Made by a program: the position numbers and the translations under genes. The notes under the pieces were generated by a model. The model was not told the origin of the DNA and ran no database searches. It was given only the letters and a program-made list of their open reading frames with translations. This document shows, piece after piece, positions 9,334 to 19,298 of a stretch of 41,552 bases of DNA (its first letter is position 1; each line of letters starts with the position of its first letter). Location of the stretch: positions 1 to 41,552 of the forward strand of contig NZ_MLHS01000045.1 of assembly GCF_001999335.1 (NCBI RefSeq), given 5' to 3'. Origin of the DNA: Rodentibacter sp. Ppn85. GTDB lineage: Bacteria; Pseudomonadota; Gammaproteobacteria; Enterobacterales; Pasteurellaceae.

Positions 9334-9470
9334 TTGTTACCAAGATAAAGATACAAAAATGTTTGGCGGATTAATGACAAAAAATATTAAATCTGATTTG
9401 GTTACAGATTTATATTTTTCTATTATTTTGCAAGTATCTTTGAAACAAAAATAATCTTAATCGCGAAATA

Positions 9471-9493
9471 AAGGACGCACGGGCGTCCTTTTT
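9471..9493 (+). terminator. terminator between frr and dxr
   Basis: AAGGACGC (9471-9478) pairs with GCGTCCTT (9483-9490) around ACGG, followed by TTT. A weaker AT-rich hairpin (TAAATCTG 9388-9395 with CAGATTTA 9405-9412, followed by TATTTTT) lies upstream in the same 188-nt gap and may also contribute to ending frr transcription. Confidence 0.85.
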
Positions 9494-9521
9494 ACTCAAT
9501 ATAAAGTGCGGTCAAAAATTT

Positions 9522-10718
9522 ATGCAAAAACAAAATATTGTGATTCTTGGTGCAACGGGATCGATTGGACAAAGCTCCTTATCCGTAATTGAAAATAACC
9601 CGGAAAAATATCATGCTTTTGCCCTTGTCGGCGGAAAAAATATTGAGTCAATGTTTGAAAAATGCGTGAAATTTCGACCGCACTTTGCTGCCCTTGATGA
9701 TGTAGCCGCTGCCGATATGCTACGTGAAAAGCTTTCGGCACAGGGAGTTGCAACGGAAGTGTTGGCGGGACAAAAAGCAATTTGTGAATTAGCCGCACAT
9801 CCCGAGGCTGATCAAGTTATGGCTGCCATTGTCGGTGCGGCGGGGTTATTACCGACCTTATCTGCGATAAAAGCCGGTAAACGTGTGCTATTAGCTAATA
9901 AAGAGGCGTTGGTAACTTGTGGAAAAATTTTCATTGATGCATTGAAACGGCACAATGCCACTTTGTTGCCGGTAGATAGCGAACATAATGCGATTTTCCA
10001 GTCTCTACCGCCTGAAGCACAACAAAAAATCGGTTTTTGCCCGTTAGCCGAATTAGGCATCAGTAAAATTGTGCTAACCGGCTCCGGCGGTCCTTTTCGT
10101 TATACCGCATTAGACGAATTTAAACATATCACACCGGAGCAGGCGGTTGCTCACCCGAATTGGTCAATGGGTAAAAAAATTTCTGTAGATTCTGCCACAA
10201 TGATGAATAAAGGTTTGGAATATATTGAAGCCCGTTGGCTGTTCAATGCCAAAGCAGATGAAATGGAAGTCATTATTCATCCGCAATCCATTATTCATTC
10301 TATGGTGCGTTATGTGGACGGTTCGGTCATTGCCCAAATGGGCAATCCCGATATGCGAACTCCGATTGCCGAAAGCATGGCTTATCCCTATCGTACCTTT
10401 GCCGGGGTTGAACCTTTAGATTTCTTTAAAATCAAAGAACTCAGTTTTATTGAACCTGATTTTAACCGTTATCCGAATTTAAAACTTGCGATAGATGCTT
10501 TCGCCGAAGGGCAGTATGCGACAACCGCAATGAATGCAGCAAATGAAATTGCGGTACAGGCTTTCTTAGAGCGTCGCATTTCATTTGCAGATATTGCCCG
10601 AATTAATCAAGAATCGGTATTAAAAACGCCAAGTACGGCTATCTCAAATATTGATGATGTATTGGCTGTCGATGAGCGGGCTCGTATTATTGCCAAACAA
10701 TTGATTGAACGATATTAA
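9522..10718 (+). CDS. dxr: 1-deoxy-D-xylulose 5-phosphate reductoisomerase
   Basis: At 398 residues this is full length for Dxr/IspC, the second step of the non-mevalonate isoprenoid pathway and the target of fosmidomycin. It has the NADPH-binding GATGSIG motif (10-16), [11 protein letters not shown] and the metal-binding DSEHNAIFQ (Asp152, Glu154). The product feeds undecaprenyl phosphate made by the next gene, uppS. No clear Shine-Dalgarno is visible: the positions before the ATG are taken by an uptake sequence (9504-9512) and its A/T tail. Confidence 0.97.
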   Translation: MQKQNIVILGATGSIGQSSLSVIENNPEKYHAFALVGGKNIESMFEKCVKFRPHFAALDDVAAADMLREKLSAQGVATEVLAGQKAICELAAHPEADQVMAAIVGAAGLLPTLSAIKAGKRVLLANKEALVTCGKIFIDALKRHNATLLPVDSEHNAIFQSLPPEAQQKIGFCPLAELGISKIVLTGSGGPFRYTALDEFKHITPEQAVAHPNWSMGKKISVDSATMMNKGLEYIEARWLFNAKADEMEVIIHPQSIIHSMVRYVDGSVIAQMGNPDMRTPIAESMAYPYRTFAGVEPLDFFKIKELSFIEPDFNRYPNLKLAIDAFAEGQYATTAMNAANEIAVQAFLERRISFADIARINQESVLKTPSTAISNIDDVLAVDERARIIAKQLIERY

Positions 10719-10745
10719 AAGTGCGGTCACAAATAAACTTATTTT

Positions 10746-11465
10746 ATGATAGAACTTGATAAGAATAATATCCCGTTACATGTCGCCATTATTATGGACG
10801 GTAACGGACGTTGGGCGAAACAGCGTAATAAATTACGTGTATTTGGTCATACCCGCGGAGTTGGCGCAGTTCGCCGAGCGGTCAGTTATGCCCGTCAAAT
10901 CGGTGTGAAAGTGCTGACACTTTATGCTTTTAGCAGTGAAAATTGGAATCGTCAGGAGCATGAGGTCAGTGCATTGATGCAACTTTTTATGCAAGCATTG
11001 GATCGTGAGGTAAAAAAATTACATAAAAATGATATTCGCCTAAAGATTATTGGCGATACGTCACGTTTTAGTGAAAAATTACAAGAAAAAATTAAAAAAG
11101 CGGAAAATTTAACGGAAAAAAATACCGCACTTACTCTAAATATTGCCGCGAATTACGGCGGTTGTTGGGACATAGTACAAGCAGCCAAACAAATTGCGGA
11201 TAAAGTAAAAAATCATGAGATACAGTCGGAAGAAATTACCGAGCAATATTTTCAGCGACATTTGGCTACTCAAGATCAGCCGCAAGTGGATTTATTAATT
11301 CGTACTAGCGGTGAGCTGCGGATTAGTAATTTTTTACTTTGGCAGATTGCCTATGCGGAACTGTGTTTTTTAAATGTTTTGTGGCCGGATTTTAATGAAA
11401 AGGACTTTAATCAAGCCATTGCGAGTTATCAACAACGTCACCGTCGTTTTGGTGGGACAGAATAA
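10746..11465 (+). CDS. uppS: undecaprenyl diphosphate synthase
   Basis: This 239-residue cis-prenyltransferase has the signature [13 protein letters not shown] (catalytic Asp18) and the C-terminal [20 protein letters not shown] block. It extends farnesyl diphosphate to the C55 carrier lipid used for peptidoglycan and surface polysaccharides. It lies 27 nt after dxr, with an uptake sequence in the gap, and is followed closely by cdsA. Confidence 0.97.
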   Translation: MIELDKNNIPLHVAIIMDGNGRWAKQRNKLRVFGHTRGVGAVRRAVSYARQIGVKVLTLYAFSSENWNRQEHEVSALMQLFMQALDREVKKLHKNDIRLKIIGDTSRFSEKLQEKIKKAENLTEKNTALTLNIAANYGGCWDIVQAAKQIADKVKNHEIQSEEITEQYFQRHLATQDQPQVDLLIRTSGELRISNFLLWQIAYAELCFLNVLWPDFNEKDFNQAIASYQQRHRRFGGTE

Positions 11466-11476
11466 GTGGAGAAATT

Positions 11477-12343
11477 ATGCTTAAAGAACGTGTATTATCG
11501 GCTATTGTGCTTATTGCGCTGGTACTTTGTGCCTTGTTCTTGTTTAGCCCTTTTTATTTTGCTTTAGGGTTAGGTCTTATCGCTACATTAGGTATCTGGG
11601 AATGGACTCAGTTTGCACGTTTTAAACAGCCGTTGATACGCCTATGTATTGCGGCGTTTTTAGGGGCGTTTATCTTCTTGTGGATTTTTACCGAAAGTAA
11701 TTATTTAGATGCCGGCCGTGTTTTTGAGAATTATCTTCCGTTTATATTGCTTAATTCGGTGATTTGGTGGGGGATTGCATTATTGTTAGTCATTACTTAT
11801 CCCAACTCTGCAAAATATTGGGGTAAAAATAAACCTATTCACTTGCTGTTTGCTTTTGCAACCTTGATTCCTTTTATTGCCGCAGTCTTACGTTTGCGTC
11901 TGGAACAGTACACACAAGCTCCTAATCACGGCTTATTTTTACTGCTTTATGTGTTTGTGTTGGTTTGGGCGGCAGATTCCGGTGCATATTTTGCCGGTCG
12001 GGCATTGGGCAAACATAAACTTGCACCAAAAGTTTCACCGGGTAAAACTTGGGAGGGCGTATTAGGCGGGTTAATCACCGCGGCACTCCTTGCTTGTGCA
12101 TTTATTTACTTTTCTCGTGAAACACTACTTGGTAACCGTGCGATGACGGGATTTGTGATACTCTCGGTGGTAACGGTTGCGATTTCGGTTTTAGGTGATT
12201 TAACGGAGAGTATGTTTAAGCGGGAGTCAGGGATCAAGGACAGTAGCCAACTTATTCCCGGTCATGGAGGTATTTTGGATCGTATTGATAGTTTAACGGC
12301 AGCCGTACCCTTTTTCACCTACTTTTATTTCTTTGTATTGTAA
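11477..12343 (+). CDS. cdsA: phosphatidate cytidylyltransferase
   Basis: This 288-residue integral membrane protein makes CDP-diacylglycerol, the precursor of phosphatidylethanolamine and phosphatidylglycerol. It has about eight hydrophobic segments, the cytosolic motif DSGAYFAGRALGKHKL and SPGKTWEG, and the C-terminal family signature SMFKRESGIKDSS...PGHGGILDRIDSL. It starts 11 nt after uppS with GTGGAG as ribosome site and ends 9 nt before rseP. Confidence 0.96.
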   Translation: MLKERVLSAIVLIALVLCALFLFSPFYFALGLGLIATLGIWEWTQFARFKQPLIRLCIAAFLGAFIFLWIFTESNYLDAGRVFENYLPFILLNSVIWWGIALLLVITYPNSAKYWGKNKPIHLLFAFATLIPFIAAVLRLRLEQYTQAPNHGLFLLLYVFVLVWAADSGAYFAGRALGKHKLAPKVSPGKTWEGVLGGLITAALLACAFIYFSRETLLGNRAMTGFVILSVVTVAISVLGDLTESMFKRESGIKDSSQLIPGHGGILDRIDSLTAAVPFFTYFYFFVL

Positions 12344-12352
12344 GGATTGATA

Positions 12353-13684
12353 ATGTCATTTTTGTGGTCACTGGGTTCTTTTCTGATCGCTATCTCGGTA
12401 TTAGTGGCGGTTCACGAATACGGTCATTTTTGGGCGGCTCGAAAGTGCGGTGTAAAAGTGCATCGTTTTTCTATCGGTTTCGGTAAAGTGCTTTGGCGGC
12501 GCACCGATAAAAAAGGAACGGAATTTGCCTTGTCGATGATCCCCTTGGGTGGCTACGTTAAAATGTTAGACGGACGAGCGGAAGAAATCCCTCAATCCTT
12601 AGAATCTCAAGCATTTGACCAAAAGTCGGTATTGCAACGCGCATTTATTATTGCCGCAGGGCCGTTAGCCAATTTTATTTTTGCTATTTTGGCGTATTGG
12701 CTGATTTATTCCGTCGGTATTCCGAGCGTAAAACCGGTGATTGAAAGTGTTGTCCCGAATTCTATTGCGGCACAGGCAAAGATTGAAGCAAACTCACAAA
12801 TTATGACAATTGACGGACAAGAGGCACCGGATTGGGAAACTATCAATATGCTACTCGCTGCAAAGTTAGGGGAAGCCGAGGTGGATATTGGTTTTTCACC
12901 GTTTGGCTCAAGTATTACTTATGAAAAACGCTTGGACCTATCCGACTGGAGATTTGATCCTGAAAAAGAGAGTGCTTTTGAATCTTTGGGAATGAACCCT
13001 GTTCGTGCCAAAGTGGAAATGACTTTATCTAAAGTGGTAGATAATTCACCGGCGCAGAAAGCCGGCTTGCAAGTCGGCGATAAAATTTTAAATGAAAATT
13101 TGACCGCACTTTCTTGGCGGGATTTTGTGAAACTGGTCGAACAAGGGCTGCCAATTCCTTTAAAAATTGAACGTGACGGCAATATTTTTGCCAAAACGGT
13201 GCAACCGGAAAAAAATAAAGAGAATCGTTGGTTTGTGGGAGTAAGCCCAACCTTTTTAAATATCGGTGAGCAGTACCGTACGGAATTAAAATATGGTATT
13301 CTTGACGCTCTGTCGAAAGGCGTAGAAAAAACGGTACAATTATCGTGGTTAACCGTTAACGTGATTGGTAAATTATTTACCGGTGATCTTTCTTTAAATA
13401 ATTTAAGCGGCCCGATTTCTATTGCAAAAGGAGCAGGCGCTTCATCAAGTGTAGGATGGGTTTATTTCCTGAGCTTTATGGCGTTAATCAGCGTCAATTT
13501 AGGTATTATGAATTTATTTCCGTTGCCGGTTCTGGATGGAGGGCATCTGGTGTTTTTGGCGGCAGAAGGTATTAAAGGAAAACCTGTTTCCGAACAGGTA
13601 CAAAATTTAAGTTATCGCATTGGGGCGGCATTGCTATTAAGCTTAATGGTATTTGCACTTTTCAATGATTTCTTACGTTTATAA
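12353..13684 (+). CDS. rseP: site-2 protease RseP
   Basis: This 443-residue inner-membrane zinc protease has HEYGH at residues 21-25 in the first helix and the third metal ligand in NLFPLPVLDGGH near residue 394, with two PDZ domains in the periplasmic middle (about 115-300). RseP makes the intramembrane cut of the anti-sigma factor RseA in the sigma-E response and removes leftover signal peptides. The frame could start at a TTG at 12347, but the ATG at 12353 sits 6 nt after AAGGA and gives the family start MSFLWS. Placement just before bamA links envelope stress signalling and outer-membrane assembly. Confidence 0.95.
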   Translation: MSFLWSLGSFLIAISVLVAVHEYGHFWAARKCGVKVHRFSIGFGKVLWRRTDKKGTEFALSMIPLGGYVKMLDGRAEEIPQSLESQAFDQKSVLQRAFIIAAGPLANFIFAILAYWLIYSVGIPSVKPVIESVVPNSIAAQAKIEANSQIMTIDGQEAPDWETINMLLAAKLGEAEVDIGFSPFGSSITYEKRLDLSDWRFDPEKESAFESLGMNPVRAKVEMTLSKVVDNSPAQKAGLQVGDKILNENLTALSWRDFVKLVEQGLPIPLKIERDGNIFAKTVQPEKNKENRWFVGVSPTFLNIGEQYRTELKYGILDALSKGVEKTVQLSWLTVNVIGKLFTGDLSLNNLSGPISIAKGAGASSSVGWVYFLSFMALISVNLGIMNLFPLPVLDGGHLVFLAAEGIKGKPVSEQVQNLSYRIGAALLLSLMVFALFNDFLRL

Positions 13685-13711
13685 ATTTTTATAGTAAATA
13701 GGATACAGTCG

Positions 13712-16102
13712 ATGAAAAAACTTCTAATCGCAAGTTTATTATTCGGTACGACAACAGGCGTGTTTGCAGCCCCTTTCTTGGCAAAAGACATTCGCATAGA
13801 TGGCGTTCAGGGTGAATTGGAACAACAAATTCTCGCTAGTTTGCCGGTTCGTGCAGGTCAACGTGTGACTGACAATGACGTGGCAAATGTTGTTCGTAAT
13901 TTATTCGTAAGCGGTCGGTTTGATGATGTAAAAGCTTATCGTGACGGTGATGCCCTTGTAGTGAGTGTCATTGCTAAACCGATTATTTCGGAAGTGCATA
14001 TTAAAGGCAATTCTTTAATTCCAACGGAAGCGTTAAAACAAAATTTGGATGCGAATGGCTTTAGAAGCGGTGATGTGCTGAATCGTGCGAAACTTGACGA
14101 GTTTGTGAAAGGCGTAAGAGAACACTATAAAAGTGTGGGACGTTATAATGCGAAAGTCGAGGCGATTGTAAATACGCTGCCAAATAATCGTGCGGAAATC
14201 AATCTTCAAATTGATGAAGATGATACGGCAAAATTGAAATCCGTTACTTTTAATGGTAATACGGCGGTTTCCGGCAGTACATTGCAAGAACAAATGGAAT
14301 TACAACCGGACGCATGGTGGAAGCTATGGGGCAATAAGTTCGATGCAACCCAATTTGATAAAGATTTACAATCTATCCAACAATACTATCAAAATAATGG
14401 TTATGCAAAAGCGCATATTACCAACACGGATGTCCGGTTAAATGATGAACAAACCAAAGCGGAAGTCACTATCGATATTAACGAAGGTGAAAAATACGAT
14501 TTAACCAGCGCGCGTATTGTTGGTAACTTAGGCGGTATGGCAGAAGAGTTACAGCCGTTATTAAACAATCTTCACTTCAACGATACTTTTAGTCGGGCCG
14601 ATGTTACCGACGTTGAAAATGCTATTAAAGCAAAATTGGGTGAACGTGGTTACGGTAGTGCAACCGTTAATGCTGCTCCGACATTTGATGATGCGAATAA
14701 AACAATAGCACTGACATTTGTAGTTGATGCCGGTCGCCGTTTATCTGTTCGTCAAGTTCAGTTTGAAGGTAACACGGTTTCAGCCGATAGTACGCTACGT
14801 CAAGAAATGCGCCAGCAGGAAGGTTCTTGGTATAACGCTCAATTAGTTGAATTAGGTAAAGTTCGTTTAGATAGAACGGGTTTTTTTGAAACCGTTGAAA
14901 GCCGAGTTGATCCGGTTGAAGGTACTAATGACGAAGTTAATGTGGTGTATAAAGTAAAAGAGCGTAATACAGGTAGTATTAACTTTGGGGTAGGGTATGG
15001 TACGGAAAGCGGTATCAGCTACCAAGCCAGTATTAAACAGGATAACTTTTTAGGTACGGGAGCCGCGGTAAGTTTAGCCGGTTCGCGTAATGATTACGGT
15101 ACGACAATTAATCTTGGGTACACCGAGCCGTATTTCACGAAAGATGGCGTAAGTTTGGGCGGAAATGTATTTTATGAAACTTACGATAACTCTGATAGCG
15201 ATACATCGTCTAACTATAAACGTACGACATACGGTGGCAATGTTACTTTAGGTTTCCCGGTAAATGAAAATAACTCCTACTATTTAGGACTAGGTTACAC
15301 CTATAATAAAATTAGTAATTTCTCTAGAGAATATAACCGTGACCTCTATTTGGCATCAATGAATTTTAATTCTACCTCAATTAAATCGAGTGACTTTGAT
15401 TTTTCCTTTGGCTGGAATTATAACAGTTTGAACCGTGGTTATTTTCCAACTAAAGGGGTGAAAGCAAGTATTGGTGGTCGTGTCACCATTCCGGGATCCG
15501 ATAACAAATATTATAAACTGAATGCGGATATTGAAGGTTATTATCCGCTTGATCGCGATCATCGTTGGGTGATTTCAGGTAAAGTCGGCGCAGGTTATGC
15601 CAACGGTTTTGGCGGTAAACGTTTGCCGTTCTACCAAAACTACACGGCGGGAGGAATTGGTTCACTACGTGGTTTTGCGTATGGTGCGGTAGGTCCTGAA
15701 GCTATTTATTATGCTAAGAATTGTCAGAGTGGTAAGGGTTATAAGGATGATTATTGTAACCGTAATGGCGATATCGTTGGTGGTAATGCAATTGCTACGG
15801 CAAGTATGGAATTAATTGTACCTACACCATTTGTTTCGGATAAGAGCCAAAACTCAGTAAGAACCTCGTTGTTTGTTGATGCGGCAAGCGTTTGGAATAC
15901 AAAATGGACGGAGCAGGATAAAGCCAGATACCCTAATTTGCCAGATTACAGTGATCCAAGCCGCGTTCGTGCTTCTGCGGGTGTGGGCTTTCAATGGCAA
16001 TCACCAATCGGACCGTTGGTATTCTCTTACGCTAAACCGATCAAAAAATATGAGAATGACGATGTAGAACAGTTCCAATTTAGTATTGGCGGTTCTTTCT
16101 AG
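13712..16102 (+). CDS. bamA: outer-membrane protein assembly factor BamA
   Basis: This 796-residue protein is the insertase of the BAM complex. A signal peptide (about residues 1-19, ending VFA) precedes five POTRA domains (about 20-420) and a C-terminal 16-strand barrel. The loop-6 motif is LRGF at 652-655 and the final residue is Phe, the usual beta-signal. An extracellular insertion after loop 6 holds two cysteines (NCQSG...YCNRN). It is the homologue of the D15/Oma87 surface antigen of Haemophilus and Pasteurella. bamD is also in this window, at 32.5 kb. Confidence 0.98.
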   Translation: MKKLLIASLLFGTTTGVFAAPFLAKDIRIDGVQGELEQQILASLPVRAGQRVTDNDVANVVRNLFVSGRFDDVKAYRDGDALVVSVIAKPIISEVHIKGNSLIPTEALKQNLDANGFRSGDVLNRAKLDEFVKGVREHYKSVGRYNAKVEAIVNTLPNNRAEINLQIDEDDTAKLKSVTFNGNTAVSGSTLQEQMELQPDAWWKLWGNKFDATQFDKDLQSIQQYYQNNGYAKAHITNTDVRLNDEQTKAEVTIDINEGEKYDLTSARIVGNLGGMAEELQPLLNNLHFNDTFSRADVTDVENAIKAKLGERGYGSATVNAAPTFDDANKTIALTFVVDAGRRLSVRQVQFEGNTVSADSTLRQEMRQQEGSWYNAQLVELGKVRLDRTGFFETVESRVDPVEGTNDEVNVVYKVKERNTGSINFGVGYGTESGISYQASIKQDNFLGTGAAVSLAGSRNDYGTTINLGYTEPYFTKDGVSLGGNVFYETYDNSDSDTSSNYKRTTYGGNVTLGFPVNENNSYYLGLGYTYNKISNFSREYNRDLYLASMNFNSTSIKSSDFDFSFGWNYNSLNRGYFPTKGVKASIGGRVTIPGSDNKYYKLNADIEGYYPLDRDHRWVISGKVGAGYANGFGGKRLPFYQNYTAGGIGSLRGFAYGAVGPEAIYYAKNCQSGKGYKDDYCNRNGDIVGGNAIATASMELIVPTPFVSDKSQNSVRTSLFVDAASVWNTKWTEQDKARYPNLPDYSDPSRVRASAGVGFQWQSPIGPLVFSYAKPIKKYENDDVEQFQFSIGGSF

Positions 16103-16137
16103 TCGAACTTTTTATTTATTTTCTAGTCAAAACAAAC

Positions 16138-16169
16138 ACTTGCACGGTACCTGTTTAGGCTGTGCAAGT
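16138..16169 (+). other. hairpin between bamA and skp
   Basis: ACTTGCAC (16138-16145) pairs perfectly with GTGCAAGT (16162-16169), extended inward by a G-U and a G-C pair. It is not followed by a T run, so an RNA-processing or stability element seems likelier than a terminator. Function unknown. Confidence 0.5.
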
Positions 16170-16203
16170 ATGATTAACTACTTAACCTAATAAGGAAATT
16201 TCA

Positions 16204-16815
16204 ATGAAAAATGTTTTAAAAGTGACCGCACTTTCAGTAGGTATTGCACTTGTATCAGGTTTTGCTGCGGCAGATGAAAATATCGCATTCATTAATGCAG
16301 GATATTTATTCCAACATCACCCGGATCGTCAAGCTATTGCCGATAAATTAGATGCCGAATTGAAACCGACGGCAGATAAGTTAGCCGCAAGTAAAAAAGA
16401 AATTGATGATAAAATTGCCGCATCACGTAAAAAGGTAGAAGCAAAAGTTGAGGCATTAAAAAAAGATGCACCGCGTTTACGTCAAGCTGAAATCCAAAAG
16501 CGTGAAGAAGAAATTAATAAATTTGGTGCGAATGAAGAAGCTGCACTGACTAAATTAATGCAAGAGCAAGATAAAAAAGTGGCTGAGTTCCAAGAAGAAA
16601 GCGATAAACGCCAAACGGAAGCTCGTGCAAAATTATTAGAAAGTATTCAAGTGGCAACCAACAATGTGGCAAAAGCAAAAGGTTATACCTATGTGCTTGA
16701 TGCAAACTCTGTGGTATTTGCAGTAGAAGGTAAGGATATTACCGAAGAAGTATTAAAATCTATTCCTGTGACAGAAAAAGTTGCAGCGCCGGCTAAAGCA
16801 GAAGAGAAAAAATAA
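16204..16815 (+). CDS. skp: periplasmic chaperone Skp (OmpH)
   Basis: This 203-residue protein has a signal peptide (about 1-23) followed by ENIAFINAGYLFQHHPDR and a long charged coiled coil (about 45-155), the tentacles of the jellyfish-shaped Skp trimer that carries unfolded outer-membrane proteins to BamA. The Lys/Glu/Ala-rich C-terminal tail (AAPAKAEEKK) makes it slightly long for the family. Part of the signal peptide (KVTALSV) is encoded by an uptake sequence at 16225-16233. Confidence 0.95.
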   Translation: MKNVLKVTALSVGIALVSGFAAADENIAFINAGYLFQHHPDRQAIADKLDAELKPTADKLAASKKEIDDKIAASRKKVEAKVEALKKDAPRLRQAEIQKREEEINKFGANEEAALTKLMQEQDKKVAEFQEESDKRQTEARAKLLESIQVATNNVAKAKGYTYVLDANSVVFAVEGKDITEEVLKSIPVTEKVAAPAKAEEKK

Positions 16816-16827
16816 TAGGTTCTCATA

Positions 16828-17853
16828 ATGCAAAAATCCTATTCTCTACAAGAATTGGCCAATCAAATCGGCGCGACCGTTCGTGGTCACGCCGATGTTG
16901 TTGTCGCAAATATCGCTCCTCTTGATAAAGCGCAAGCTCATCAACTCACTTTCATTTCCAATGCAAAATTTCGTCCGTTATTAAAAGAATCTCAAGCCGG
17001 TATTTTGGTGGTATCCGAGGCAGACGTTGAATTTTGTGCGAAAGAAAGCAATTTACTCATTGTTAAAGATCCTTATGTAGCTTATGCGATTTTAGCGCAA
17101 TATATGGACACTACACCAAAAGCAGCGCAAGGTATCGCACCAAGTGCGGTGATTTCTGAGGGCGTTTCTTTGGGTGAAAATGTGTCAATTGGAGCAAATA
17201 GCGTTATCGAAGAAGGGGCTGTATTAGGCGATAACGTGATTATCAGTGCAAATTGCTTTGTGGGTAAAAACACAAAAATTGCGGCCGGCACGCAACTGTG
17301 GGCGAATGTAACCATTTATCATGATGTAGAAATCGGCAAAAACTGCTTAATTCAATCCGGTGCGGTGATTGGCAGTGATGGTTTCGGTTATGCCAATGAT
17401 CGTGGTCGTTGGATTAAAATTCCACAAGTAGGGCAAGTTATTATCGGTAACAATGTTGAAATCGGCGCTTGTACCTGTATCGATCGGGGGGCATTAGATG
17501 CAACGGTGATCGAGGATAACGTTATTATTGATAATCTTTGTCAAATTGCCCATAACGTTCATATTGGCACAGGTACAGCGGTAGCTGGCGGTGTGATTAT
17601 GGCTGGTAGCCTAACAGTAGGACGTTACTGTTTAATTGGTGGTGCGAGTGTGATTAACGGCCATATGGAAATCTGCGATAAGGTGACAATTACCGGTATG
17701 GGAATGGTGATGCGGCCAATTACCGAACCGGGGGTTTATTCTTCCGGTATTCCGTTACAAACCAATAAAGAGTGGCGTAAAACCGCGGCTCTGACTTTGG
17801 GGATTGATGGAATGAATAAGCGTTTAAAAGCGCTTGAAAAGAAAATCGGTTAA
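16828..17853 (+). CDS. lpxD: UDP-3-O-(3-hydroxyacyl)glucosamine N-acyltransferase
   Basis: At 341 residues this has the normal length of LpxD, the third step of lipid A synthesis. An N-terminal uridine-binding domain (1-100) is followed by a left-handed beta helix of hexapeptide repeats (about 105-310). The catalytic histidine is in QIAHN (His242). It starts 12 nt after skp and is followed by a terminator containing an uptake sequence. Confidence 0.97.
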   Translation: MQKSYSLQELANQIGATVRGHADVVVANIAPLDKAQAHQLTFISNAKFRPLLKESQAGILVVSEADVEFCAKESNLLIVKDPYVAYAILAQYMDTTPKAAQGIAPSAVISEGVSLGENVSIGANSVIEEGAVLGDNVIISANCFVGKNTKIAAGTQLWANVTIYHDVEIGKNCLIQSGAVIGSDGFGYANDRGRWIKIPQVGQVIIGNNVEIGACTCIDRGALDATVIEDNVIIDNLCQIAHNVHIGTGTAVAGGVIMAGSLTVGRYCLIGGASVINGHMEICDKVTITGMGMVMRPITEPGVYSSGIPLQTNKEWRKTAALTLGIDGMNKRLKALEKKIG

Positions 17854-17862
17854 TCGGCTTTA

Positions 17863-17898
17863 AAAACGCACCGCACTTTAGTGGTGCGTTTTGTTTTT
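17863..17898 (+). terminator. terminator after lpxD with an uptake sequence inside
   Basis: AAAACGCACC (17863-17872) pairs perfectly with GGTGCGTTTT (17883-17892), followed by GTTTTT. The complement uptake core (17870-17878) occupies the end of the left arm and the loop, a different arrangement from the inverted-pair terminators elsewhere in the window. Confidence 0.85.
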
Positions 17899-17918
17899 AA
17901 CCGTAAATATCGTATAAT
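17891..17918 (+). promoter_or_regulatory. possible fabZ promoter
   Basis: A consensus -10 TATAAT (17913-17918) is preceded 16 bp upstream by a weak -35 TTGTTT (17891-17896). It lies directly after the lpxD terminator and would give a leader of about 30 nt to fabZ, restarting transcription of the lipid A genes. Confidence 0.55.
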
Positions 17919-17955
17919 TTGTGCGAATTTAGTGTTTATTTGTAAAGGTATCAAC

Positions 17956-18402
17956 GTGTCAGAACAGCAATCAAGAGTGATCGAAGCAAAAGAAATTATG
18001 ACTTTATTACCACACCGTTATCCGTTTTTATTAGTAGATCGCGTGTTGGATTTTAAGGAAGGCGAATGGTTAAAAGCAATCAAAAATATCAGTGTAAATG
18101 AGCCTTGTTTTACCGGTCATTTTCCTGGCGAACCTATTTTACCGGGCGTGTTGATTTTAGAAGCGCTTGCACAAGCTATGGGAATTCTGGCATTCAAAAC
18201 CCATGAATTAAAAGGTGGAGAATTATTCTATTTTGCGGGGATTGACGAAGCGCGTTTTAAACGTCCTGTGTTACCCGGTGATCAAATGGAATTGAACGTT
18301 CAAGTCGTTAAAGAACGCCGTGGAATTACCGCTTTCACCGGTATTGCAACGGTAAACGGTGAAGTAGCTTGTGAAGCTAAATTAATGTGTGCACGTCGCT
18401 AA
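17956..18402 (+). CDS. fabZ: 3-hydroxyacyl-ACP dehydratase FabZ
   Basis: At 148 residues from a GTG start this is a hot-dog-fold dehydratase of fatty acid elongation, with [13 protein letters not shown], the catalytic His55 in GHFPGEP and Glu69 in LEALAQ. The frame is open upstream to 17881, but that would start inside the lpxD terminator. The GTG at 17956 follows AAAGG and gives the known N-terminus ([12 protein letters not shown]). FabZ competes with LpxA for 3-hydroxyacyl-ACP, so its place next to lpxA fits the balance between phospholipid and lipid A synthesis. Confidence 0.96.
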   Translation: MSEQQSRVIEAKEIMTLLPHRYPFLLVDRVLDFKEGEWLKAIKNISVNEPCFTGHFPGEPILPGVLILEALAQAMGILAFKTHELKGGELFYFAGIDEARFKRPVLPGDQMELNVQVVKERRGITAFTGIATVNGEVACEAKLMCARR

Positions 18403-18420
18403 TATAATAAGGGGATAAAT

Positions 18421-19209
18421 ATGATCCATCCAAGTGCAAAAATTCATCCGACGGCACTCGTTGAAGAAGGTGCGGTTATTGGTGAAGGCGTTTTTATCGG
18501 TCCTTTCTGTATTGTTGAAGGTTCCGTTGAGATTAAAGCGCGCACAGTGTTGAAATCACATGTAGTGGTGCGCGGCGATACCGTAATTGGTGAGGATAAC
18601 GAAATTTATCAATTTGCGAGTATTGGTGAAGTCAACCAAGATTTAAAATACAAAGGCGAAGCGACGAAAACCGTTGTTGGCAATAGCAATAGAATTCGCG
18701 AGCATGTAACAATTCATCGGGGCACTATCCAAGGCGGAGGAGTAACGAGTATCGGTAATAATAATCTTCTGATGATTAACGTACATGTGGCGCATGACTG
18801 CCAAATTAAAAATAATTGTATTTTGGCAAATAATGCGACTCTTGCCGGTCATGTTGAATTGGATGATTTCGTGATTGTCGGCGGTATGTCGGCGATTCAC
18901 CAATTTGTTGTTGTGGGAGCGCATGTAATGTTGGGAGGCGGCTCCATGGTTAGTCAAGACGTGCCGCCTTATGTGATGGCACAAGGTAATCATGCTCGCC
19001 CGTTCGGTGTAAATTTAGAAGGTTTAAAACGCCGAGGGTTTGACAAACCGACTATGCACGCAATTCGTAATGTGTATAAAATGATTTATCGTAGTGGTAA
19101 AACCCTTGAAGAAATCATCCCGGAAATTGAACAAATTGCTGAAACCGATTCCGCGATCAGTTTCTTTACCGATTTCTTTAAACGCTCAACCCGCGGAATT
19201 ATTCGTTAA
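18421..19209 (+). CDS. lpxA: UDP-N-acetylglucosamine acyltransferase LpxA
   Basis: This 262-residue protein catalyses the first step of lipid A synthesis. Hexapeptide repeats begin at once ([20 protein letters not shown]), His125 in HVAHD is the catalytic base, and the C-terminal helical domain contains [10 protein letters not shown]. It follows fabZ by 18 nt with an AAGGGG ribosome site. An inverted uptake-sequence terminator follows. Confidence 0.98.
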   Translation: MIHPSAKIHPTALVEEGAVIGEGVFIGPFCIVEGSVEIKARTVLKSHVVVRGDTVIGEDNEIYQFASIGEVNQDLKYKGEATKTVVGNSNRIREHVTIHRGTIQGGGVTSIGNNNLLMINVHVAHDCQIKNNCILANNATLAGHVELDDFVIVGGMSAIHQFVVVGAHVMLGGGSMVSQDVPPYVMAQGNHARPFGVNLEGLKRRGFDKPTMHAIRNVYKMIYRSGKTLEEIIPEIEQIAETDSAISFFTDFFKRSTRGIIR

Positions 19210-19251
19210 CAGCGTTTCTCTCTTCAAAAAGAGTAAACATTATTAACAAAT

Positions 19252-19286
19252 TAACCGCACTTTAATCCAAAGTGCGGTTATTTTTT
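19252..19286 (+). terminator. inverted uptake-sequence terminator between lpxA and lpxB
   Basis: TAACCGCACTTT (19252-19263) and AAAGTGCGGTTA (19269-19280) form a perfect 12-bp stem around AATCC, followed by TTTTTT. Both arms are complete uptake cores in opposite orientation. It would cut lpxB expression unless read through. Confidence 0.9.
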
Positions 19287-19298
19287 AGGATAAATTTA

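Noticed and set aside
9359-9454. A 31-codon ORF (start MFGGLMTKN) in the frr-dxr gap
   Set aside because: It has no convincing ribosome site, overlaps an AT-rich hairpin, and its composition looks like non-coding DNA.
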